Below are positions 12,331 through 18,184 of a DNA stretch of 18,184 bases, one piece after another. The notes beneath the pieces were generated by a model. It saw nothing but the letters and a program-made list of their open reading frames with translations. It was not told where the DNA came from and ran no database searches. This DNA comes from an uncultured Ruminiclostridium sp. (GTDB lineage Bacteria; Bacillota; Clostridia; Oscillospirales; Ruminococcaceae): assembly GCA_910588335.1 (NCBI GenBank), contig CAJUQV010000036.1, positions 1 to 18,184 of the forward strand. Reading direction: 5' to 3'. How positions within the stretch are numbered: the first letter of the stretch is position 1; each line of letters opens with the position of its first letter. The position numbers and the translations under genes were made by a program.

Positions 12331-14148
12331 TTGATATTATCCTCAAAAATATCTCCGGATATAATAAAAAAACTTACGTTGGCGGAAAAAGAACAGCTTT
12401 GCTCGGAACTCAGGTCATATATAATAGAGATTGTTTATGGCACCGGGGGACATCTGGCTTCCAGTCTCGGCGCAGTGGAGCTTTGCGTAGCTTTGCACAG
12501 TGTTTTTTCCACTCCCGATGACAAAATAATTTTTGACGTGGGTCATCAAGCGTATGCGCATAAAATAATTACGGACAGATATAAGGAATTTTGCAGGCTG
12601 CGAAGCGAAGGCGGAATATCAGGATTTCCACGTCCCGACGAGTCAGTGCATGACGCTTTTATAGCCGGCCATGCAAGCACTTCTATTTCCGCCGCTCTCG
12701 GAATTGCCAAAGCAATGGAGATAAAGGGTGATGATCATCACGTGGTATCGGTTATCGGCGACGGCGCGCTGACCGGTGGTGAAGCCTATGAGGGCTTGAA
12801 CAACGCCAGTAAGATTAAAAGAAGCTTCATTGTTATCTTGAACGACAATGAAATGTCAATATCGAGAAATTCAGGTGCGGTAGCGGCGTATTTGTCTCAA
12901 ATGCGTTCCTCCACCAAGTATTATGAAACAAAAAAGCGGGTAAAAGAGGCGCTGTCCAAATCCGCAATAGGCAGAGAACTTTCAAAATCGGTAAGCGGCA
13001 CAAAAGAGCTTGTAAAATTCGCGATATTTCAGAGTAACATATTTCAAAATTTAGGCTACAAATACTTAGGTCCCATTGACGGAAACAATCTGTCCGAGCT
13101 GATAGATACTCTGAATGTGGCAAAACAGCTGAACGAGCCGTGCATAGTCCATATAAAGACCAAGAAGGGAAAGGGATATCTGCCGGCAGAACAGAATTCG
13201 GGTGAATACCACGGGATTGCGAAAAGAAAAGCCATTCTTCGTGAAGAGGCGGGAGAAACCTATTCGGAGACGATGGGAAGGTACCTTACGGAACTGGCGG
13301 ATAAAGACGAAAGAATATGTGCGGTAACCGCAGCAATGAAATACGCTACAGGACTTCAGCATTTTGCCAAAGCGCACAAGTCCCGATTTTTTGACGTGGG
13401 TATTGCCGAAGAGCATGCGGTGACATTTGCAGGCGGACTTGCGTCACAGGGGCTAATTCCCGTATTGGGGATATATTCTACTTTTTTACAGCGCTCCTAC
13501 GATCAGATAATACACGATTTGGCAATTGAAGAAGAGCATGTGGTTTTCGCAATAGACAGAGCGGGAGTGGTAGGCGAGGACGGAGAGACGCATCAGGGGC
13601 TTTTCGATGTATCAATGCTTTCAAGTATACCCAAAACGGTTATTTATTCTCCATCAAATGCGGAAGAACTTAAATCTTCAATAAAGAAGGCTCTTTACGG
13701 ATGCAAGGGAATAGCCGCCGTTCGTTATCCTAAAGGGGAAGCGGTAATTGGAAGCTCCGAAAAGGCGGATTATGATCTGCGTTTTTATGACTGTGGAAAA
13801 AAGGCGTTGATAGTTACTTACGGTAGGATTACCGGCAACGCTTTGACGGCGGCTAAGAAAAATAATACCGATTTGCTTCAGATGGTAAAGGTATATCCTA
13901 TTCCGGAAAAAGCTTTAAGCATTGCGGAAAAATATGACAAGGTGCTGTTTTTTGAAGAAGGGATACGTTCCGGCGGAATTGCGGAAAAGTTTTCCGTTGC
14001 GCTTACCGAGCGGCAATGGAAGGGTAATTTTAAGATAACTGCGGTGTCCGACAGTTTTGTTAAATACGGAGATATGGAAAAACAGCTTTCGGATTTCCGA
14101 CTGGATGCCGAGGGAATAATTAAAGCGGTGGGTGAAGCGATTGGGTAG
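12331..14148 (+). CDS. dxs: 1-deoxy-D-xylulose-5-phosphate synthase
   Basis: A 605-residue thiamine-diphosphate enzyme that condenses pyruvate and glyceraldehyde 3-phosphate, the first step of the MEP isoprenoid pathway. The cofactor/metal motif is GDGALTGGEAYEG (from G143) with NDNEMS (from N171). Substrate-binding histidines are at H41 and H72. The catalytic glutamate is E360 in VGIAEEHAVTF, and DRAGVVGEDGETHQG follows. The length is slightly below the 620-640 of many homologues. The start is TTG at 12331 with AGGGGCG seven bases upstream; there is no in-frame ATG near the N-terminus. It lies 37 bases after a MITE that probably supplies its promoter, and overlaps tlyA by up to 17 bases. Confidence 0.95.
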   Translation: MILSSKISPDIIKKLTLAEKEQLCSELRSYIIEIVYGTGGHLASSLGAVELCVALHSVFSTPDDKIIFDVGHQAYAHKIITDRYKEFCRLRSEGGISGFPRPDESVHDAFIAGHASTSISAALGIAKAMEIKGDDHHVVSVIGDGALTGGEAYEGLNNASKIKRSFIVILNDNEMSISRNSGAVAAYLSQMRSSTKYYETKKRVKEALSKSAIGRELSKSVSGTKELVKFAIFQSNIFQNLGYKYLGPIDGNNLSELIDTLNVAKQLNEPCIVHIKTKKGKGYLPAEQNSGEYHGIAKRKAILREEAGETYSETMGRYLTELADKDERICAVTAAMKYATGLQHFAKAHKSRFFDVGIAEEHAVTFAGGLASQGLIPVLGIYSTFLQRSYDQIIHDLAIEEEHVVFAIDRAGVVGEDGETHQGLFDVSMLSSIPKTVIYSPSNAEELKSSIKKALYGCKGIAAVRYPKGEAVIGSSEKADYDLRFYDCGKKALIVTYGRITGNALTAAKKNNTDLLQMVKVYPIPEKALSIAEKYDKVLFFEEGIRSGGIAEKFSVALTERQWKGNFKITAVSDSFVKYGDMEKQLSDFRLDAEGIIKAVGEAIG

Positions 14149-14863
14149 ACTTGACGTTGAAATGGCGTCGCGCTCTCTTGTAAAGAGCCGCAGCATGGCG
14201 CAGGGGCTGATAAAGGATGGTATAGTTTTCGTAAACGGTCATTGTGTAAATAAAGCTTCCCTTGATATAAATGAAAGGGACGTTATAGAAATAAGAGGCG
14301 AGCTTCCTAAGTATGTAGGACGCGGAGGATTAAAGCTGGAAAAGGCAATAAATGTTTTTCACATCGCGCTTTCGGATTGTGTCTGTATTGACGTGGGAGC
14401 ATCTACCGGCGGATTTACCGACTGTATGCTGCAAAAAGGAGCAAAAGTTGTATATGCCGTAGATGTGGGAAAAGGTCAGCTTGACGAAAAGCTTAAGAAC
14501 GACGGAAGGGTGATATCCCTTGAGAATACCGACATAAGATTTGCCGGTGAAAAAATAACGGAAAAAGCCGATTTTATATCGGTAGACGTATCTTTTATTT
14601 CACTCAGGCTGATTCTCGGAACAGTAAAATTGCTTTTAAAAGAAGAAGGAAAAGTCATAGCGCTTATAAAACCTCAGTTCGAGGTAGGAAAAGGCGGAAT
14701 AGGGAAGGGCGGTATTGTAAGAAATCCGGTCTTAAGAGAAAAAGCGATAAATGAAATAAAGGAATATGCGGAAGAAATGGGTTTTCGCTGTGAAGGCTTG
14801 ACGGTATCTCCCATAAAGGGAGGGGACGGAAATACGGAATATCTTATTTATCTTTCAATATAA
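14132..14863 (+). CDS. tlyA: TlyA family rRNA 2'-O-methyltransferase
   Basis: A 243-residue protein with an N-terminal S4 RNA-binding domain (about 4-65; SRSMAQGLIKDGIVFVNG) and an FtsJ-like methyltransferase domain. The AdoMet motif is D87-VGASTGGF-95, followed by VYAVDVGKGQL (107-117), SVDVSFISL (150-158) and ALIKPQFEVGK (177-187). TlyA proteins methylate 16S and/or 23S rRNA riboses; the older label hemolysin is misleading. The start is either GTG at 14132, inside dxs, or TTG at 14141, nine bases later with GGTGGGTG upstream; both give a whole S4 domain. The gene lies between dxs and nadK as in many Clostridia. Confidence 0.92.
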   Translation: MKRLGRLDVEMASRSLVKSRSMAQGLIKDGIVFVNGHCVNKASLDINERDVIEIRGELPKYVGRGGLKLEKAINVFHIALSDCVCIDVGASTGGFTDCMLQKGAKVVYAVDVGKGQLDEKLKNDGRVISLENTDIRFAGEKITEKADFISVDVSFISLRLILGTVKLLLKEEGKVIALIKPQFEVGKGGIGKGGIVRNPVLREKAINEIKEYAEEMGFRCEGLTVSPIKGGDGNTEYLIYLSI

Positions 14864-14911
14864 ATTTTGAAGATTTTTCGGCAAACAACGGGTTGATTTT
14901 ATGAGGTGCAT

Positions 14912-15775
14912 ATGAAAATTTTTATTTGCGCTAATCTATATAAGGAGAAAACAGCGAATATCTTTCCTGATGTTATAAGATCGCTTAAGCTTTACGGAAT
15001 GACGCCGCTTGTGGAAAGCAGGTTTTGCAATATTTGCAGAGAAATGAATCTTAACGGCATTTGTTTTGGAGAAGCTGAGGAGAATGCCGAAAAGTGTGAT
15101 TTTTTTCTGACTATCGGCGGTGACGGCACCATTTTGAGATGGGGAAAAAAGGCGGCGTTTTACAGAAAGCCGCTTATAGGAGTGAACACTGGCAGACTTG
15201 GATTTATGGCCAATTTGGAGAAAGAGAATCTTTCAATGCTTTCGGCTATTTCCAATGGAAAATATAAATTAAGCACGAGAATGATGCTTGACGTTATTAT
15301 TACCACCGGATCCGAACAGAAAAAATATACGGCGCTGAACGATGTTGTGCTTTTTAAGGGAACTACCTCAAAGCTTCCCGAATATCTTGTATTCAGCGGA
15401 AATACCGAAGTAACGCGTGTCCGCGCGGACGGGCTTATAATAAGCACTCCCACCGGTTCCACCGCTTATTCCTTATCGGCGGGCGGACCTATTATCGATC
15501 CCAAAATATATTGCTTTGAACTGACGGCACTTTGTCCCCACACGCTTTTTAACCGTTCAATGCTTTTATCGGTTGAAGACCCTTTAAGAGCGGAATACAT
15601 CGCTTATGAAAACAGCAGCGTTTTTGTATCGGTGGACGGGAATGAATCGGTTCCGATTTCCCCGGATGACAGTGTTAAAATAAAAAAATCGGAGCTTTGT
15701 TTAAATCTTATAGATATTGAAGGCGAGAGCTTTTACAGCTCGGTGCACAGCAAGCTTATGAAGCCCTTAAAATAA
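14912..15775 (+). CDS. nadK: NAD kinase
   Basis: A 287-residue NAD kinase, which phosphorylates NAD to NADP. The GGDGT nucleotide motif is at residues 69-73, then NTGRLGFMA, ALNDVVLFKG and ADGLIISTPTGSTAYSLSAGGPI, all standard. I chose the ATG at 14912, with GAGGTG just before it. A GTG two codons earlier (14906) would place the binding site inside the coding sequence. A five-codon frame MRCI-stop (14901-14915) overlaps the start, which is probably meaningless. nadK between tlyA and the arginine repressor is a common Clostridia arrangement. Confidence 0.95.
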   Translation: MKIFICANLYKEKTANIFPDVIRSLKLYGMTPLVESRFCNICREMNLNGICFGEAEENAEKCDFFLTIGGDGTILRWGKKAAFYRKPLIGVNTGRLGFMANLEKENLSMLSAISNGKYKLSTRMMLDVIITTGSEQKKYTALNDVVLFKGTTSKLPEYLVFSGNTEVTRVRADGLIISTPTGSTAYSLSAGGPIIDPKIYCFELTALCPHTLFNRSMLLSVEDPLRAEYIAYENSSVFVSVDGNESVPISPDDSVKIKKSELCLNLIDIEGESFYSSVHSKLMKPLK

Positions 15776-15799
15776 TTCGGGCAACGGAGGTGTAATCCG

Positions 15800-16231
15800 A
15801 TGAAAAAGAAAAGACAGGTTGAAATATTGAATATCATAAGGGAAAGACCCGTTGAAAATCAGGAAATGCTGATATCCGCATTGGCGGAGCGTGGCTACAC
15901 TGTGACCCAGGCCACCGTTTCGAGGGACATAAATGAACTTCGGTTGGAGAAAAATATTAACGATGACGGTGTAAATTGTTACACAAAGGTGTATGACAGC
16001 AATAAGTTTGGAAATATTTTTCAGCAGTCGGTGATTAACGTAAATTACGCTATGAACATAGTGTGTCTGAAGTGTCACTCCGGACTTGCCAACGCCGCCT
16101 GTGCTGCTTTTGACGGAATGAATCACGGACTTGCGGTGGGAACCATTGCGGGTGATGATACGGTATTTATTCTTATGAAAACGGAAAGCGACGCCAGAGA
16201 ATTGTGTGAAAAATTCAGGGGTATGTTTTGA
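15800..16231 (+). CDS. argR: Arginine repressor
   Basis: A 143-residue ArgR/AhrC family protein. The N-terminal winged helix contains VTQATVSRDINELRL (35-49), in which SRD is the recognition-helix core. The C-terminal oligomerisation and arginine-binding domain contains GTIAGDDTVFIL (114-125), in which the two aspartates are the usual arginine contacts. It should form hexamers that bind ARG boxes when arginine is present. No arginine biosynthesis genes are in this window. The ATG at 15800 follows a strong GGAGGTG. The position before recN matches B. subtilis ahrC-recN. Confidence 0.94.
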   Translation: MKKKRQVEILNIIRERPVENQEMLISALAERGYTVTQATVSRDINELRLEKNINDDGVNCYTKVYDSNKFGNIFQQSVINVNYAMNIVCLKCHSGLANAACAAFDGMNHGLAVGTIAGDDTVFILMKTESDARELCEKFRGMF

Positions 16232-16302
16232 ATGAATACATAATTTATTATAAAAACGTCCGCGCAAAAACGGAAAAGCAATGAGGAAGGGAGTGAGGCG
16301 GC

Positions 16303-17961
16303 TTGCTCAAAGAATTGGATATAGAAAATCTCGCTGTTATCGAAAAAGCGGCTATTTCATTCTGTGATAATCTTAACGTCTTTTCCGGTGAAACGGGTGC
16401 GGGAAAAAGTATCCTTATAGGCGGAATAAACGCTGTGCTTGGCGGAAGGATAGGCAGAGATATAGTAAGAACTGGTGAAAGCAAGGCGGTGGTTACCGCG
16501 CTTTTTGACGATATACCCAAACATGTTGCGGAAAAGCTCGAAGAAAACGGCTACTCCTGTGACGGCGAGCTGCTTTTGCAGCGGGAGATTACCTCGGATG
16601 GAAAGGGCACCGCGCGGATAAATGGTAAGATAGCCACCGCTTCGGTGCTTAGAGAGATAGCGTCAAGACTTATTGACATACATGGGCAGCACGATACCGC
16701 CATTTTAATGAGCACTGATAATCAGCGGCAGATATTGGATACTTATGGCGGTATTGAAAAAAAGCTTAAAGAATACAGAGAAATATTCAGGGATTTTTCC
16801 CATATCAGCAAAGAGGTAAGGAATTTACAGCTTCGTATTGAGGAGAGAGAAAACCGTATAAGCGAACTTACAGAAAAAATCGAGGACGTAGACAGCTATG
16901 AACTGAAGCCCGACGAGGAAAGCGAGGTTACGGCGCAGCTTGAAGCGGCGAGGAGCTTTGAAGAGGTACAGGGCGCTTTATCTTCGGCATATGTAAGTAT
17001 CAGCGGTTTAGATGACGGAGAAGGTGCGGTAAGTTTATTGAGAGGCGCGTCGGGTGAGCTTGAAAAAATTTCGGAAAAGATTGATGGAATGAATGAGCTT
17101 TCTCAAAGGCTGTCAGGTATTATTATTGATCTTGAAGATATCGGAAGCGAGGTTTCAAAAAATTTAAATGATGATTACAGTCCCGAAAATGTTTCACTTC
17201 TTGAAAACAGAAAAAGCGACCTCCTTTTGTTGAAACGTCGTTACAGAATGGAGATAAACGAGCTTATAGAAGCTCTTTCCCACTGGAAATTAGAGCTTGA
17301 AGAGTTGAAAACAGGGGACGACGCTTTGGAAAAATTGAATGATCGCAGAAGGGAACTGGCGGATGAAGTAAAGAAAAGGGCACAGGAGATAAGCGAACTC
17401 CGCAAAAAGGCGGCCGAAAAGTTGGTGAATGCCATTACGGAGGAGCTTGTTTTTCTGGATATGCCGAATGTGCGGTTCGTTTTCGATTTTCAGAGGGACA
17501 AAATCACAAATACGGGAATGGACAAGATAGAAATGCTTATTTCCGTAAATAAGGGAGAGGATCCAAAGCCGATGAACAAGATTGCTTCCGGCGGCGAGCT
17601 TTCAAGGATAATGTTAGCGGTAAAAAACGTTCTGGCTTCGGCGGACGATGTGCCGACTATGATTTTTGACGAGATAGATACGGGAATCAGCGGAAGGGCT
17701 GCGCATAAGGTCGGAGTAAAGCTGTATGAGATAGCGAGGAAAAGACAGGTGCTTTGTGTTACTCATTTAGCGCAGATTGCGGCAATGGGGGACAGGCATC
17801 TTTTGATAGAAAAGCGGAGCGATGAGAGTAGGACTTATACTAATGTGCAGGCTTTGGAGTTTGAGGAAAGAAAAAGGGAAATTGCGAGAATTATTTCGGG
17901 TGAATCAGATAACGAAATAACCCTGAAGAGCGCGGAAGAGCTTTTGAAAAGAGGAAAATGA
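16303..17961 (+). CDS. recN: DNA repair protein RecN
   Basis: A 552-residue SMC-like ATPase for double-strand break repair, of normal length. The Walker A motif is G29-ETGAGKS-36 near the N-terminus. A long central coiled coil spans about 150-400 (rich in E, K, L and R). The C-terminal half carries the ABC signature SGGELSR (429-435), the Walker B IFDEIDTGISG (from I454) and VTHLAQIA. The start is TTG at 16303, with GGGAGTGAGG just upstream; no ATG is closer. It is followed by the hairpins at 17967-17998 and 18008-18039. Confidence 0.95.
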   Translation: MLKELDIENLAVIEKAAISFCDNLNVFSGETGAGKSILIGGINAVLGGRIGRDIVRTGESKAVVTALFDDIPKHVAEKLEENGYSCDGELLLQREITSDGKGTARINGKIATASVLREIASRLIDIHGQHDTAILMSTDNQRQILDTYGGIEKKLKEYREIFRDFSHISKEVRNLQLRIEERENRISELTEKIEDVDSYELKPDEESEVTAQLEAARSFEEVQGALSSAYVSISGLDDGEGAVSLLRGASGELEKISEKIDGMNELSQRLSGIIIDLEDIGSEVSKNLNDDYSPENVSLLENRKSDLLLLKRRYRMEINELIEALSHWKLELEELKTGDDALEKLNDRRRELADEVKKRAQEISELRKKAAEKLVNAITEELVFLDMPNVRFVFDFQRDKITNTGMDKIEMLISVNKGEDPKPMNKIASGGELSRIMLAVKNVLASADDVPTMIFDEIDTGISGRAAHKVGVKLYEIARKRQVLCVTHLAQIAAMGDRHLLIEKRSDESRTYTNVQALEFEERKREIARIISGESDNEITLKSAEELLKRGK

Positions 17962-17966
17962 ATGAT

Positions 17967-17998
17967 AAAGCTGTAATCTTTTTTGAGATTACAGCTTT
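17967..17998 (+). terminator. Hairpin after recN
   Basis: AAAGCTGTAATC (17967-17978) and GATTACAGCTTT (17987-17998) form a perfect 12-base-pair stem with loop TTTTTTGA, five bases past the recN stop. The T-run after the stem is short, so it may work together with the next hairpin. Confidence 0.5.
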
Positions 17999-18007
17999 CA
18001 GTCTGTC

Positions 18008-18039
18008 GAAAAAGTCTACCCAAAAGGGTGGGCTTTTTC
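18008..18039 (+). terminator. Intrinsic terminator of recN, possibly bidirectional
   Basis: GAAAAAGTCTACCC (18008-18021), loop AAAA, GGGTGGGCTTTTTC (18026-18039). The RNA stem is continuous over 14 pairs with two G-U wobbles and ends in U5, with A5 on the opposite side. This is a strong intrinsic terminator. Confidence 0.75.
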
Positions 18040-18048
18040 TCATAAATA

Positions 18049-18057
18049 TGGTATAAT
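18049..18057 (+). promoter_or_regulatory. Extended -10 promoter element
   Basis: TGGTATAAT at 18049-18057 with no good -35 at the normal distance. It lies just after the recN terminator and before GAGGAAG and an eight-codon frame (ATG at 18094). Confidence 0.45.
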
Positions 18058-18093
18058 AACCTCAGACTGCGAAAAGAGGAAGAATTTATTTTA

Positions 18094-18120
18094 ATGTCTG
18101 AGAACATTTTACCGTTTTAA
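18094..18120 (+). other. Eight-codon micro-ORF
   Basis: ATG at 18094, reading MSENILPF then TAA, preceded by AGAGGAAG at eleven bases. It might be a leader peptide, the stump of a broken gene, or chance. The rest of 18121-18184 shows no gene, only a second TGGTATAAT (18151-18159) near the window edge. Confidence 0.2.
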
Positions 18121-18150
18121 AGGAATCGCTCCCTGCGGTCGCTCTTCTTA

Positions 18151-18159
18151 TGGTATAAT
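18151..18159 (+). promoter_or_regulatory. Second extended -10 element near the window edge
   Basis: TGGTATAAT followed by a run of A. It is a near copy of the element at 18049-18057 and presumably serves a gene beyond the window. Confidence 0.4.
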
Positions 18160-18184
18160 AAAAAAAGATCATAATTGTGAGGGC

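Noticed and set aside
14901..14915. Five-codon frame MRCI-stop overlapping nadK
   Set aside because: It overlaps the nadK ribosome binding site and has none of its own.
16229..16255. ARG-box-like sequence after argR (TGAATACATAATTTATTATA)
   Set aside because: The match to the ARG box is poor and the sequence is AT-rich; it could easily be chance.
15767..16267. 166-codon frame antisense to argR
   Set aside because: It is a shadow; argR has a complete domain pattern and a strong ribosome binding site.
1..18184. CRISPR array, tRNA or rRNA genes
   Set aside because: No regularly spaced direct repeats and no tRNA-like or rRNA-like sequence were seen on reading through the window.

Overview
This window looks like the chromosome of an anaerobic, spore-forming Firmicute of class Clostridia, most likely an Oscillospiraceae/Ruminococcaceae-type gut bacterium. 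The evidence is a complete eight-gene spoIIIA sporulation operon, followed by a Clostridia-like housekeeping run (asp23, nusB, xseA, xseB, ispA, a divergent-PAP2 gene, dxs, tlyA, nadK, argR, recN). Ribosome binding sites are mostly of the GAAAGGA type, several starts are TTG or GTG, and promoters often carry an extended -10 of the form TGGTATAAT. The species assignment is inference.

Layout. Bases 1-966 are a degraded, AT-rich accessory patch. It holds the 3' end of a DDE-type transposase pseudogene (about 2-468), which appears to be split by a roughly 260-base insertion flanked by a 6-base direct repeat, followed by a long perfect inverted repeat (739-809). Bases 967-3332 are a leftward cluster of four genes: SDR oxidoreductase, histidine phosphatase, DUF7662-like small protein, and a 2'-5' RNA ligase-like 2H phosphoesterase. 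They are read from a good vegetative promoter at 3378-3406. A small foldback MITE (1518-1680) sits between the last two genes. Bases 3493-8289 are spoIIIAA to spoIIIAH on the plus strand. Bases 8290-17961 are the housekeeping genes, with a second MITE (12126-12293) just upstream of dxs. Bases 17962-18184 hold the recN terminator and two promoter-like sites, with no recognisable gene.

How the genes work together. SpoIIIAA-AH builds the envelope-spanning feeding-tube/secretion-like complex between mother cell and forespore. Downstream, nusB serves rRNA antitermination, xseA and xseB encode the two subunits of exonuclease VII, and ispA with dxs supply isoprenoid precursors. tlyA is an rRNA methyltransferase, nadK makes NADP, argR senses arginine, and recN acts in double-strand break repair.

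The most interesting signals are regulatory or mobile rather than a new protein system. (1) A stem-loop after spoIIIAH reads as a terminator whose 5' arm contains the -10 box of the asp23 promoter, which could insulate the two operons. (2) The second MITE carries a near-consensus promoter pointing at dxs. (3) Both MITEs landed at gene ends and supply the present stop codons; removing the first in silico restores four extra codons and a direct junction to the next gene. (4) SpoIIIAG is short and lacks most of the insertion known from B. subtilis. I found no convincing novel defence or biosynthetic system, and no tRNA, rRNA or CRISPR array.
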